NCBI RefSeq assembly: GCF_028583425.1
Contig: NC_072792.1
Coordinates: forward strand, 160,772,676-160,836,675
Origin: Eublepharis macularius
Taxonomy: Eukaryota; Chordata; Lepidosauria; Squamata; Eublepharidae
Direction of reading: 5' to 3'
Length of the DNA: 64,000 bases
A program made the translations under genes and the position numbers. Within the stretch, counting starts at the first letter, position 1. Each line of letters starts with the position of its first letter. Of this stretch, positions 22,760 to 34,704 are shown piece by piece. Under the pieces are notes generated by a model. It saw only the letters and a list, made by a program, of their open reading frames with translations, did not search any database and was not told the origin of the DNA.

Positions 22760-24800
22760 AATCAAGTGAAAAGACTCTAGACAATATATTAACCCCTCTA
22801 GACCAATGGTGTGACTGACTACTCGTGTTCACATGTTACAGTGAATGCACATACAATCTATGTAAAGTGTGCATTTGATTTTTCTTTATGCATGCAATGA
22901 ATAACTCAATGCATATTCAGCATTCAGTCCCTTCCCTTTATTACAAACTGATGTACATGCAGGCTCTAGGAGCATTCACTGTACCATGTAAAAAGGTATA
23001 AAGCAGCTTTGTATACTCAGTAGTAAAGCTTTCTTAGTCAAGTTGGATTGGCAGCGTGGCGTAGATGTAGTTAGACACTGCACTGTTCATTGCCATTCTG
23101 AAAATTGCTTTTCGTTCTCCACTATTTACTTTGTGAAGCTCTCACATTTATGACAGAGTAACCAATTATTCCTTGGCACCAAAATCCTGTTTGTTTTCCC
23201 AACAGAGAGCAGGGTCTTTTGAAGCAGCAGGGCTGACAACCTCATGCTAATTCTGCTGTTTCCAGTTTAGCAACTTCCCAGCAAGGCTTAAAAAAGCATC
23301 TCAAAGTGTAGCCACAGAAGAGGTCAATTGCTCTGCATACTGAGTCACATTTCGACAATGCCTGGATGCAGAAAATGAACATTGCCAAAGATGTCCTAGA
23401 ATTTTTTAAAAAATTAAGTTTCCATCCTGAAGACTCTAGTGTAAAACATTAAAATAAGAAATCAAGATATGATATCCTATTAAATCTGATTAAAACAGCT
23501 AAAATCTAACGAATCACACAATTTTCAGTCCATTATCAACAAAAACGGATGTTAGCCCAAACAAAAGAATCTCTCCAAACTTCAGACAGATCCTCAATTT
23601 TAGCTTTGAATTAAGATTCTCCACCCCAGTAGAGGATTTTATAAAGATTTTAGGAATATCTTCTAACAAGGAAGTCAATGCCTATTAGAGTCAAAATGTG
23701 TGGAATGCTTTTTCCAGACTAAAATGACTAGGGTTCAGAACTGGGATTAAACTGTGGTTTGGAATCCAGATTTCTTGGCAAAAACCCAAATCCTGTCATC
23801 CTGTGACAGCTGGTGTTTCCTCGGACCTGCCTAGAGCCAGCCCAATATTAACATGCCACGGCTGCAAACTCACCTGCAGGCTAGTTATCAGCCCATGGGG
23901 GGAAGGGCAGCTTCTCATCGTGCAAGGCCTGGCAACTCGCCTCCTGGGTGGGGCAGGCAGCAGTGGCTTCGTTCTAGTCAGCCTGCAGAGGGAATGCTTG
24001 GCCCACAAATAGCAGACTCAATTTTGTAAGGCTTAAGAACACAGTGCATTCTGGTAACCAGCTCAATTTGAAATCCTGCCCAGGTAATACTTCACACCAG
24101 TCAGTGAGTTAAACTTTTTATTGCATGCATGCATAGGGAAACTTGTATCTTACTGCTCCTTAAGCAGTTTTGCCAGTTTTGAAGTGTTTTTACTTTAAAG
24201 GTCATGTACACGCCGATTTCCTTTCTAATAACTTCACTTTTAACTTGTTAATTACAATTCTATGCCTTGAATCTTCCACTTTCAGCTAACCCATGTTGTC
24301 ACTCCTCTGATACTATTGGGTTTTTTTTTTCAGAAGAGGAATTTAATAAGGTACTCTAGCTGTCAGAAAGAGGTGGCGGCTACTGAATTTTTCATAGGTT
24401 CTGATTGCATTGCATCAGAATAAAAAAGAAGCCTGAGATTGCAGGTCAGAGGATTTGAAGAGGCACCTGTATGCAGTCTGTTTCATCACAGTACCTAGTC
24501 TGTACACTGATCCAGTGATCCAAGACTCCACCTGTTTGGGGAAGGAACAGTGAAACAGATCTGCAGTAGCTTTCTTTTGTAAGCTACTCCAAAATCAGGG
24601 ATATGAAATCTTGTAAATGTTTCTGAATGGGGAACTGGATCATCCAGTGTTACCTTGAACATGTAGGGTGCTAACTGGTCAATGAGAACAGATGTTTGCT
24701 CCATCAAAAGGTCAATAGGTGACAAAATGTGGGATGTGGTCCATGTTCTGCGTCTGGTTGGGAGTCAGTCACTTGGCCAGCTGGATCCTGAGGCACGAGT
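22760..24800 (+). other. Intergenic stretch without supported features
   Basis: AT-rich at first, then mixed. Several open frames exist, including one on the minus strand at 24495-24725, but none has a recognisable product or clear splice context. No transposon ends were found. Confidence 0.5.
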
Positions 24801-24810
24801 GATTGGGACT

Positions 24811-25352
24811 GGAATAGAATCACAGAGTTGGAAGGGGCCATACAGACCATCTAGTCCAACCCCCTGCCCAGTGCAGGATGAGCCTAAAGCATCCCTGACA
24901 GATATTCATCCAGCCTCTTCTTGAAAACTGGCAGTGAAGGGGAGCTCACCACCTCCCTAGGCAGCTGATTCCACCTTTGAACTATTCTGACCGTGAAAAA
25001 GTTTTTCTGAATATCCAGCCAGTACCTTTCTGCGTGCAATTTAAGTCCATTGCTTCGAGTCCTATCCTCTGCTGCCAACTGGAACAGCTCCTTGCCCTCC
25101 TCCAACTGACAGCCTTTAAAATATTTAAAGAGAGCAATCATGTCCCCCCTCAATCTCCTCTTCTCCAAACGAAACATTCCCAAGGCCCTCAGCCTTTCCT
25201 CGTAGGGCTCAGTCTCCAGACCCCTGATCATCCTCGTCGCTCTCTTCTGCACCCTTTCAATATTGTCCACATCCTTTTTGAAGTGAGGCCTCCAGAACTG
25301 TACACACTACTCCAGGTGCGGCCTGACCAAGGCAGTATAGAGAGGGACTATA
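24811..25352 (-). mobile_element. CR1 LINE 3' end with ORF2 C-terminus
   Basis: The minus-strand frame from 25270 reads NIERVQKRATRMIRGLE, PYEERLRALGMFRLEKRRLR, FFTVRIVQRWNQLPREVV and SLPVFKKRLDEYLSGML, the end of the CR1 reverse-transcriptase ORF. The 3' UTR follows (reverse complement GGTTGGACTAGATGGTCTGT) and the element ends in ATTCTATT-type sequence at 24811. The 5' end is cut at about 25352. The last 128 codons are open, so the copy is fairly young, but it is truncated. Confidence 0.92.
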
Positions 25353-25379
25353 AGTTATAACCTCCTGCAATTTCGATGC

Positions 25380-26430
25380 AATACAGGGCTTGCGCCTTGT
25401 GACCTGGTTGATCGGGCAATGCAGCTCTCTCAAGCCTCAGCCTAAATAGGGTGAGGATTAATCCGGCTCAGCTCCATTTTCTGGCAGGGATTGGAGCTCA
25501 GGAGGCAATGTTTGGCTGTGGCCATGATCCTGCAAGAAAGTATCCCACTCAGTGTTCTGTTCTGAGTATGCAGGGATGTGGCACGCTGCCAGCCTTGCAC
25601 GTCACCTCCTTTGCACCTAGGGATCCCAGGTCCCACCCTCTGCCCCCTGCCACCACTCACCTGGCCAGCAGGGGGGGAAAGTGGGGGAACAGGCCTCTGG
25701 ACAAGCTCCTGGGGTGGCACAACGACGTCACTCCTGGGAGTGATGTCATCACGCTGCCCCGAGAGCACCCCTACACTTCACAGCAGGCTGATTTGGAACC
25801 CAAATCGGGCCCATTTGGGGCACACATCGGCCTGCTGCAAAGCACGCAAGCACTCCCATGCCTGCATGATGACATCGCTTCCTGGAAGTGATCTCATTGC
25901 ACAGCCACACACACTTTGCCCATGCTCAAGGAGCAACAAAAAGGTGAATGCTGGGTCCCTCCCTTCCACCAGAAGGGGAAGGGGATGGGGATCTGGCAAC
26001 CCTGTTTGCACCACCTCTGCCTGGGCCCTTCACCACTACTATTCCCGAGGTGTGGGAGACGATTCAGAAGGAATGGGCCCTTGATGCCTGGCAGGGGCCC
26101 AATGATAATCTCTGAGGAAGGCAGCAAGGACTCGCTTGCAGGCTCTGATGGGATAGTCTTCGGTGCTGCTGGGGCATGGTTGGCCAGAGCCTGGCACCAT
26201 GGGGCTGGCAGAGCATGGTCTGCCAGTGCCTCTGCAGCACCAGGCCTATCTTGGCCCTGTTGGTCCTCAGGCTCTTCCTCTCAGCCCTCCAGGTGTGAGT
26301 CACTGGCCTAGTCAGAGGTCTGCTCAGAGAGGGTCCTGATGGCAGTCCTGGTAGATGAGCTAATGCCAGTCCTCTCCAGGTCATTAAACACCCAAGCATG
26401 TTTATGGAAGCATGGCTGCTGTCACTCGGG
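25380..26430 (+). repeat. Unclassified interspersed repeat, split by a MITE
   Basis: The left part (25385-25550) and the right part (26080-26400) share phrases with 1080-1830, such as CAGGGCTTG, CCTCAGCCTAAATAGG and CAGCCCTCCAG. The MITE at 25618-26004 lies between them. No protein is recognisable. Confidence 0.45.
25618..26004 (+). mobile_element. hAT-like MITE (TAGGGTTGCCAGGTCCC family)
   Basis: The ends TAGGGATCCCAGGTCCC and GGGATCTGGCAACCCTG are inverted. A perfect 8-bp duplication TTTGCACC flanks the element (25610-25617, 26005-26012). The interior is GC-rich, with a near-palindrome around CACTCCTGGGAGTGATGTCA. Relatives are at 44731, 52673, 55191 and 60951. Confidence 0.88.
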
Positions 26431-27190
26431 CATGTGGAAAAGGTGCTAGAATAAGCTGGACTCAACCAAATACACGGGGACTTATTTTTATACTAAATTC
26501 ATCATACAATCCAGATGAATAAAAAGCATTAGTGATCTACAGTAAAATGGGAAGACATACAGTGCCACCCCATGCATAGTTTCAACCTTCTAAGCCCAAC
26601 TTATTTCCTTTACAAGAGAGAGCGAATACCATACAGTTTAGGTGAACATTTTCATTTCTAAAACCAGAAAAGGGGAGAGAGAAAACAAATCCACTGATTT
26701 TGCCAACACGTTTTATTTACCTGTCCCTTTCCCTCTTTCTCCTTTTCTGAACTCAAGATTGTACCAATGTTTGTATTTTGATGTTCTGCTTTTTTGTTGG
26801 TTGGAACCTAAGAGAGGCTTTTTTTTAATGCTTTAATAAAAATCAAGAGAATAAAAAGTAAAGGTTTGGATAGATGCTGCTGGGATCTTTGTGAAAGAGG
26901 CAGGGTGACTGGGATGCCCCTTTTACTGGAACCAGGCTTTACAATTCTGAAATATTTGTAGCCCTCTGTGAGTAGATAGATGTGAGGTATGAGGGTCATG
27001 AGTGGTTTCCACACAGGACAGGAGTGGACTTGTGTGGTGTCCCCAAAGCTAGAGCAACTGCATACTCCGCAGGGACAATGGGACTTCCACATGGCACGTT
27101 CCCCTGAAATTTCCCCGCCCCAGTCCCCTCACAGTGGCCAACTCCCGTTGCTTGGACCATGGGGGCATTTGCAATTTATTTTTCAAAAGG

Positions 27191-27355
27191 ACACTAAGAT
27201 ATCATTATACTGTTGTAACGATATGTGTAACAGGTTCTCTGAATCCCTAGCATTATTTTTTAAAGTGGATCTCTAGCCTCTTTCGTTGAGGAGATATGTC
27301 TTTCCTTTTATATTTCCACAAGGGAGGGAGATACTGACTTTTAAAAAAATGATTT
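27191..27355 (+). mobile_element. Left arm of an AT-rich inverted-repeat MITE
   Basis: ATATCATTATACTGTTGTAA then TGTGTAACAGGTTCTCTGAA and the following 60 bp match the left arm of the palindromic element at 43443-43672. The right arm is absent here. Confidence 0.65.
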
Positions 27356-27479
27356 TGTGGTGCTGAACTCATGTTGTTTAGGGCCTAGCAGTTCCTGACT
27401 GTGAGACTGTTTGTCCTTCTAGTTCCTTATGTAAAGAGACATTCTAGAAATTTTTCTGCCGTAAGTCCAGAGGAGGTAG

Positions 27480-27913
27480 TGTTGGTTATGATTTATGATT
27501 ATGATAATGATTAGCAGAGTAGAGCATTGCACAGCAGATAAAGAATCACAGAGACGTGTGTGGTCACCTTCTAAAATAATGTTTACTACATACAGGATAA
27601 AATAAAAAGGTTACATTGGTGATAAAATAAAGAAGAGCTAACTAGCTTCTACGTCCTTACATGCTGGAGATAACGGTGGAACTGGCTAGAGAGGAATGGT
27701 GTCCTGGAAAGAATGTTAATTGCCCCCAATAAAGCTGGTCAGCCAATAATCAATCCTAGATTTGTTCATTAGGCATGCAACTCCCCTTTGCCCTGGCAGG
27801 AACAGTTACTCCACATCTAACTGGCCTCATGCTAATTAATTATGCCTAGCTCAAACACAAACAGATTAACCCTTTCATGATAGAAGAGAATGACACTTGT
27901 AAGATTTCCAACA
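27480..27913. mobile_element. Solo LTR of an LTR retroelement
   Basis: A 434-bp unit begins TGTTGG and ends CCAACA and is flanked by a perfect 5-bp duplication GGTAG (27475-27479, 27914-27918). AATAAA-type signals occur near 27600-27630 and 27727 on the plus strand. No internal retroviral or Gypsy genes adjoin it, so it is a fossil solo LTR. The superfamily and orientation are not certain. Confidence 0.75.
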
Positions 27914-28112
27914 GGTAGCCATGTAAGTCTGTAGTAGCAAAATAGTAAAGAGTCCAGTAGCACCTTTAAGACTAACCAACTTTACTGTAGCATAAGCTTC
28001 TGAGAACCACAGTTCTCTTCATCAGATGCATCTCACAAAGAGAACTCGAAAGTTTATGCTACAGTAAAGTTGGTTAGTCTTAAAGGTGCTACTGGATTCT
28101 TTACTATTCTGT
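27914..28112. mobile_element. Head-to-head inverted pair of Penelope-like 3' ends
   Basis: A minus-strand piece (reverse complement of GGTAGCCATG... to TTCTCTTCATCAGATGCAT) is followed by a plus-strand piece ending AGTCTTAAAGGTGCTACTGG. The junction is the palindrome around CAGATGCATCT. Hammerhead-like cores are present in the minus copy and degraded in the plus copy. The same architecture occurs at 49922-50131. Confidence 0.6.
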
Positions 28113-29870
28113 CACAAGACTTCTCAGACAAGAGGAGAGGAGTGGGTTAGAGAAAGAGTTGCAAGCTAAAGAGAGTCTGTTAATTAAAGTTGTGTTGATG
28201 TTTGGAGTAACAATGTCTGAACAATTCTTGTGACAGTTCAGATCTGGCTTACCTTTGGACTACCTTGGACAAATTACAATGGTGGATCTTAACAGGATTC
28301 TGACATCTATGAACGCCACTACTTTTTTGCTTGACCCTTGATCATCTTGGCTTTTAAAATCAAGTAAGGACCACATAAGTGAACCACTGACGCATATTGT
28401 AAATCAATCGCTAACTCGAGGTACCTTCCCTCAGCCACTCAAACAGGCTTATTATCCATCCACTAATTAAAAAACCATCCCTAGACAAAAACGATGTGGC
28501 CAGTTATTGCCCAGTCTCTAATCTGCCCTTTCTGGGCAAAATGATTGCATGAGGAATAGCTGACCAACTCCAGACTTTCTTGGATAACTCTAGCGCTCTG
28601 GACACTTTCCAGTCTGGATTCAGACCAGGGCACAGGACAGAGAGGGCAATAGTGTCATTAGTAAATGAACTCTGTCTGAACATAGACAAAAGCCATGCCT
28701 CCTTATTGCTCCTCCTGAATTTTTCTGCAGCCTTTGACACAGTAGACCATGCCATCCTGTTGAGACATCTAGAGATGGAAGTGGGCATCAAAGGATGGGC
28801 CTTGGACTCATGGAACTTTTCTCATGGAACAGATTCAAACGGTTGCTGTTGGAGATCAGCTATCTCCAGAATGGGAGCTATTTTGTGGGGTTCCTCAGGG
28901 TGCAATCTTATCTCCCAAGTTATTCAATCTCTACGTAAAGCCTTCAGGAGAACTCATTCGCACCTATGGAGTTGGGTGTCATCACTATGCAGATGAAACC
29001 CAACTCTATATCTCGCAATCCAAGTCCCCACAGGGTGCAGTAGAAATCTTAGCTTGCTGCCTGACAGCTGTGGTGAAATGGCTGAAAACAAACAAATTGA
29101 AATTAAACCCAGACAAGATGGAAGTGATGCTTGTTGAGAAGGACATTGTACTCCCCACTTTTGATGGAGTTTGTCTGACCCTTGTATACTTGGTTAAGAG
29201 CCTAGGGATTATACTGGATCCAGCACTATTACTAGAAAACAAGTTAGGACAGCCTCAAAAAAATGCTTTCTCCAACCTCTCCCTAGCTTGGAAAATGGCT
29301 TTTTACCTCGACATGGCCAACCTGGCCATGTCATAGCATGGATCCATGCTATGGTAACATGAAGACTTGATTATTGTAATGCACTATACAGGGGTCTCCC
29401 ATCTAAACTAACTAGGAGATGCCAATTGGTGCAAAACACAGCAGCTCAACTATTATCAAGAGTGAGCAGGAGCATGAACATCACTCTCATCCTGCAACCG
29501 CTCCATTGGCTACCCGTTAGTTACCACGTTCAGTTCAAGGTACTGGTTATCATTTACAAAGCTCTTCACACCAGCATACCTACAGGACTGCCTCCCTAGG
29601 CTCCTCCATGGCAGCTTTGCTCTTCTGATCAGGGTCTCTTGCAGGTGGCACCCTGCACATCGGTGAAACTGATGGCAGCCCGTATACAGGCTTTCTCTGT
29701 GTTGGCCCCCACCCTGTGGAATGGCCTGCCTGAGGAGGTCAGGAGATCCCCCACCCGCCTGGCTTTCTGCAAACGATGCAAAACTGAATGATTCAAAAAG
29801 GCTTTTTAACCAGATAGGCAGCCTGTATTGTAGGGAGGGGATCTCAGATGAGCTGCTAATGAGTTAGGAA

Positions 29871-30049
29871 TAGACATGGGCACGATCCAAAAAAAAATAC
29901 CAATCAAGCCGATCGTGGATCCACGCTGGTGACGATCCCAGATCACCAATTCACTCTGATCAAGTCCCATTTCCGATCTGGGATCGGATTGGAGGGGCAC
30001 CCCCCCACACACACTTAGAGCAGAGGGGGGGGAGTTTTTAACCCAGTGT

Positions 30050-30119
<70 letters not shown>

Positions 30120-31030
30120 GGGGGAAGTTTTTAACCTGGCATTTTCTCTCTCTCTCTCACACACACGCATTTAGAGCAGAGGGGGGGAGTTTTTAACCCA
30201 GTGTTTTCTCTCTCTCACACACACACACCCACTCACGTGTGTGTGCAGAGGGGGTAGTTTTTAACTCGTCCCTGCCTCTCCAGAGAGAGAGAGAGAGAGA
30301 GAGAGAGACCATCAACAAGTTTCAGCCAGCTTTTAAAAAAAGCAGGGATAGAATCCATTGCTCCCCACGCGATTTTAAAAGCAAGCAGCCAGTCTTCCAA
30401 AAGCATATTTTAAACAGGAAGAAAGTAAAACCAGGATCCACACGGATCCTCACGGATCCTATGGTTCTTTAAATATGAAAAACACAAATGAAACATCAAA
30501 TCACATACCAACTTCTTACAAAAACCAGGCACTGGGCAGCCATGAGGAGAGAGATATCTCTTTTCAGTTAACTCTTTCAGCACTGAACGAACTCAGGAGA
30601 GGAGTGCAAAACAGCTTGATAGGCGCTCTCAAAGCAAGGGGTTTTTGAAAGAGTTAACGCTGAGATCTCTTCTTAACTCTTTCAATGGCACAAAACAGCT
30701 TCTGCTGATAGCTGCACTCAAAGCTAGGGGAGGGGTTTTTGTTTTCTCTCTCTCTTAACCCCTTCCTCTCACTTTGCTTATATTTGCTTTTCCTCGCAAG
30801 GGGAAATATTATCAAGTTTGAAACAGAGCTCAGGCATTCTGTTGCCAGGGGAACAAATTATTGGCGCCTGAAAGTCTAGCTTTCCGATCCTATTACGATC
30901 GCCCCGGTCCAGCCTCCTCCCGACTGCTGGATCGTTTCCCATGGAAGACAACGATCCACCAGGTCACGATTGAAAGATTGACATTATTGTGGGGTTTTTT
31001 GTATCATAATTCAGATCGTGCCCATCTCTA
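29871..31030 (+). mobile_element. 1.16-kb non-autonomous hAT-type element inside the L2 LINE
   Basis: The ends TAGACATGGGCACGATC and GATCGTGCCCATCTCTA are inverted and flanked by perfect 8-bp duplications GTTAGGAA (29863-29870, 31031-31038). The interior holds a simple-repeat array (30005-30310) and no transposase. The tips are shared with the elements at 47156 and 56800, but the interior is different. Confidence 0.92.
30005..30308 (+). repeat. Microsatellite-rich array with ~54-bp higher-order unit
   Basis: Units of CACACACTTAGAGCAGAGGG, AGTTTTTAACCCAGTGTT and a run of CT recur near 30005, 30115, 30165 and, weakly, 30235. They are separated by (CT)n and (CA)n, with the longest CT/CA run at 30049-30116. 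A (GA)n run closes the array at 30282-30308. Confidence 0.85.
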
Positions 31031-31589
31031 GTTAGGAACCATAGAACTCATCACTATGCTGCATTGGATTCCTACTAATGCTATGTCTTTGTGAACTTCT
31101 ATCTACTTACCCTATGGCATGTCTTATGGAAATGTTCCTGATATTAACTGTACTAATCTCACACTGTGTAACCCGCTTTGAGTCTCAGTAAGAAAGACGC
31201 ACTATAAATGGCATAAATAAAAAATAAAATGCCTGTCCAGCCTGTACACTTTATATAAATAGTGTAATGGTTACATAACCATAACCGGTGGGTGGTGCTA
31301 CTGCACATCTGAGTATGGTTGGATCTATATTAGTACTAGCTGCTTTTCTTTGTTCTGGGGGGAGTTGACTATTTAACTGTTGTAATTGTTTTCAGATCTG
31401 TACTGGAGACCATGAGGAGGCCTTTTATTAAAGTTGGTTCCTTCAACAAGTGTGTTAAAATAGTATAAGCCTTCCAATAAAGTCTGTTCAAAAGGAAACT
31501 CACTTTCTACTGACCTCTGTGCAGGGAACATAAAACAATGCTTTCTAAAAAGTTGGAAAGTTTTTCATTCATAGAGTCATTTTGGAGGT

Positions 31590-31655
31590 CTTTTATTCAT
31601 AGGGTCGCCATGGGTTGGAGGCGACTTGACAGCACATAACACACACACACAAAGT
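31590..31655 (+). repeat. SINE 3'-tail fragment with (CA)n
   Basis: GGGTCGCCATGGGTTGGAGG then CGACTTGACAGCACATAACA and (AC)n is the recognisable 3' end of a squamate SINE/LINE family. The rest is missing. Confidence 0.5.
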
Positions 31656-32687
31656 AGCACCCCAAACTGGACAATGTTAGTGCAGTTGACGCCGTTACTA
31701 CTGTTATGTTCACCACTTTAATAGATGGATTCAAGCTTCCATTGCTGCAGTTCATCCAAAGCTTCCGAAAGGTGTGAGAGAATACTAGAATTGTCCCAAT
31801 CTCATTGCAGGCCTTCATCTTGCCAGCAAGCAATCTCAGAATTACCTTGTAAATATTCTGGGAAACTGATGCCTAAGAGGAACAGCTCTAACAGAAAGAA
31901 CGCTGTGATAATGGCATCAATTTTGGTAAAAGATCAGATGCACCTCCGTTGAAGCAACGAGATGACATGAAGCAATTTTAAGGCCTATTACCTCATTACA
32001 AATGACAGAGCTGCATTTAGGCAAATCTGTACAAAGCAGACAAGCTACGTTTGGAAAAGTCAAGGAGTCAGGCATCTAGACAGAGCTGTTTCTTTTGACA
32101 GAACTTCATGAAGAGCTTGGAGGGAGAGGGGGAAATAGATGGCAAATACATGTTTAACAAGCTTTGGCAGTGGGTAGAGGACAGAGATGTTTTAAGAAAC
32201 CCAGGGGCATTTCCATAACTACTCCCTTTCAGACTGTGTTCCTAAAACCTGAGATCTTGAATTGCCATGGTAATAGGCGAGGCTCCTGTGCCTTCAATAG
32301 CTGTGTAATGTTCAGAGATTCAATGGACTTCATAGCCTTTCCTGCTATGACGTTCCTAAGGCTTTCTACCACAATCTTTCCTTGCGGACTGTATCAGTTC
32401 ATGTATGCAACCAGAGACTTCAGGAGGCAGGAAACCTTTCCCGACCTTTTCTTTACATCTTTTTTTCCAACAAAACATACATGATACCACAGCCAAGCTC
32501 AGCTATAAGAATTAATAATTAATTATATTATTTATAATATAAATAACGGTTGAAGGCCACGGCCATAATGGAAGACAAATTGTATCTCATACTCCTTCAT
32601 GGTTCTGACCTGATCCATATCAGGAGAATATTGTTACAACCCACTACTGCACATAGATTTGGCCACTAGCCCAATGAGACAATGAGT

Positions 32688-32829
32688 GATTCCGCACACG
32701 CTGGATAATGTACTTCCAATCCTCTTTATAGATCATTTGGAATGGATTTTTTTGCGTGCGGAACAAAAAATCCACCTCAAACGATTGATAAAGTGCATTG
32801 AAAGTGCATCATCCAATGCGTGTGGAATC
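32688..32829 (+). mobile_element. Short MITE (GATTCCGCACACG ends)
   Basis: The left end GATTCCGCACACGCTGGATA matches the reverse complement of the right end GCATCATCCAATGCGTGTGG then AATC. The interior contains GCGTGCGGAAC. The target duplication is not clear, and the superfamily is unknown. Confidence 0.7.
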
Positions 32830-33527
32830 GTCCAATCTGAAGTAAGTTTGGAGAAGACTGAAGCTTTGATGTGAATTTTGTTCACATTTCCTTGTTGTCA
32901 CTCATGCTAAAATGGGACACATTTCCATCTAGATAGACTTGCAGCCAAATAATACGTTTAATATTATGCTTAAATTTCTCTGCATTGGTGAACTGTGTTA
33001 AATAGTATCACCTTCCATTAGAGCTTCCGCTTACAAATTGGTGTGTGGAAGAAAACTCTGCCTTTCTGCAGTCATCCCTGCAGTTTGGATTTCCCATATC
33101 AATTTCTGAAAATCCTTTTTTAAAAAACACCTTTGCATAATCCAGATCTAGGCATGCTGTGCTAAAAGAGATGGACAAGATTAGAAACCCCAAGCTTGAG
33201 TGATTTTCTTATGCATTACTTTGGCACATTTATCAGTTCACTAGTTAGGTTTTAATGAGTCTTTTTTGTGGGAGTATTGAAATAGAAACTTTAAATTGGT
33301 AACTTTAACTCTAAGCTGCAGGTCCTTCTGATTTTTTTTAAAAAGAACACCCAGTATTTTATACAGCTAGCCAGAGTTGAAATGAGCAATTACTGTAGTT
33401 TCATGGCAATCTCAGTATTTTTATACTGTTCTAGATGTGTCTGTATTAGCATTCTCAGAGGGAGGAAAGGAAGATGGCGCCCCTCACTCTTGAGCAGCTA
33501 GGAGCTGTGTGTATTATAGGGTTGAAC

Positions 33528-33694
33528 TAGGGTTGCCAGCCTCCAGGTAGTGTCTGAAGATCTCCCAGAATTACAACTGGTCTCCAGGTCACATAGATCA
33601 GTTCACCTGGAGAAAATGGCTACTTTGGGGGTGGGGGGTGGACTCTATGGAATTATGCCATGCCAAGGTCCTTTCCCTCCCCAAACCCCACTAG
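33528..33694 (+). mobile_element. 5' part of an AGGGTTGCCAACCTCC-family MITE
   Basis: It begins TAGGGTTGCCAGCCTCCAGG with the landmarks AATTACAACTGGTCTCCAGG and TCACCTGGAGAAAATGGCTA. The copy stops at CCCCAAACCCC, where a SINE fragment begins, so the right end is lost. Confidence 0.78.
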
Positions 33695-33890
33695 CTGTCC
33701 GGGTGAACTTGGGTCACAGCTCTCTTCAAGCTCTCTCAGTTACACCCACCTCACTGGGTGATTATTGTAAGGATAATAATAACACATTTTGTAAACTGCT
33801 CTGAGAGGGCATTAAGTTGTCCTGAAGGGCAGTATATAAATTGAATGTTGTTGTTGTTGTTATTGTTGTTATTTATTATTATTATTTGTC
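33695..33890 (+). repeat. 3' half of a tRNA-derived SINE
   Basis: It starts with CTGTCCGGGTGAACTTGGGT (SINE body), continues through TCTCAGTTACACCCACCTCA and ends GTATATAAATTGAATGTTG with GTT/ATT repeats. The tRNA-like head is absent. Confidence 0.8.
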
Positions 33891-34034
33891 AATCACTTTA
33901 AAAGGGTGACAGTGTCATTGTGGCAGCCATGAGGATGGTGTCCTGTCTAGTTTGGCCCTGAGAGACAGAATGGGAGGAAAGGCTGTTACTACAGCTCATG
34001 TGAACGCATTACTGCAGTACACATTCTTGTAATT

Positions 34035-34250
34035 ATTATTTCCTTGAACTCATGAAGTGGCCTTATACTGACCATTGATCCATTAAGATCTGAATTGTTT
34101 ACTGAGACTGGTAGCGTCTCTCCAGGGTCTGAGGAAGAGGTCTTTCACATAACTTACCACTTAATACTTTTAACTGGAAGTGCCGGGAATTGAACCTGAG
34201 AGCTTCTGCATGTCAACCAGATGCTCTACTACTGAGACACAATCCCTCCC
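34035..34250 (-). repeat. tRNA-Ala-like SINE, minus strand
   Basis: The reverse complement gives GTGTCTCAGTAGTAGAGCAT, CATGCAGAAGCTCTCAGGTT then CAATTCCCGGCACTTCC, a tRNA-like head with A and B boxes. The body with AGACCTCTTCC and the tail ATAAGGCCACTTCATGAGTT follow. It is the same family as 11826-12010. Confidence 0.82.
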
Positions 34251-34704
34251 TCCCTGTTTCTTATCCTTTTTCTGGTTCATCCACTTATCCTTTAGCACAA
34301 GTCTTGCTAGCGGACAGGAGCTTATATGGAATGTCTTCAGAGTAGCACCCCCCCCCCCAATTTAAGAATGTGTTCCTGAATGCAAAATTCACCACCCAGA
34401 AAGTGCCAGAATTTAATGTTTAAAAAAGGTCAGGTTGTAAAAGGTACGCTTGAGCATCTGTGGGAAAGCCTTAAGGAAATCTTTAAAACCAGGGTTCATT
34501 ATGGGTTCATTATGGCTCTCACAGATGTGGTGTCTACATAGACTATGCCATTTCACACTACAAGTAGGCAATCAAAATGCTCTTCTATTTTTTTAAAAAA
34601 AATCCTATACAGAAAACTATCATGGTAGGAGAAAGCGAAGTTCTAACTCCTTTCTCTAACCTAGCTTTATATGTGCCATTTTTAAAATGGTTTCCACCAT
34701 TTTG

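Larger units (their letters stand above)
28230..31231 (+). mobile_element. L2-clade LINE with RT domain and 3' tail, split by a hAT-type element
   Basis: Plus-strand frames carry reverse transcriptase blocks in order: SFRPGHRTERA-like (QSGFRPGHRTERAIVSLVNE), FSAAFDTVDHAILLRHLE, GVPQGAILSPKLFNLYVKP, YADETQLYIS (the catalytic YADD motif reads YADE), [19 protein letters not shown] and a C-terminal decayed region. At least three frame changes interrupt it between 28500 and 29800. The 3' UTR resumes at 31031 and ends ACCCGCTTTGAGTCTCAGTA with an AAATAAA tail at 31231. The 5' end and the endonuclease domain are missing. The element is dead. Confidence 0.88.

Noticed and set aside
24495-24725. Minus-strand frame of 76 codons beginning MSPIDLLMEQTSVL
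   Set aside because: It looks protein-like at its start, but there is no recognisable family, no convincing splice context and no neighbouring exon.
25451-26465. Clustered open frames on both strands at 25.4-26.5 kb
   Set aside because: They cross the boundaries of a MITE and of an unclassified repeat, with no domain seen.
30049-30116. CRISPR-like or satellite array
   Set aside because: It is a CT/CA microsatellite within a transposon; there are no unique spacers, and the host is a vertebrate.
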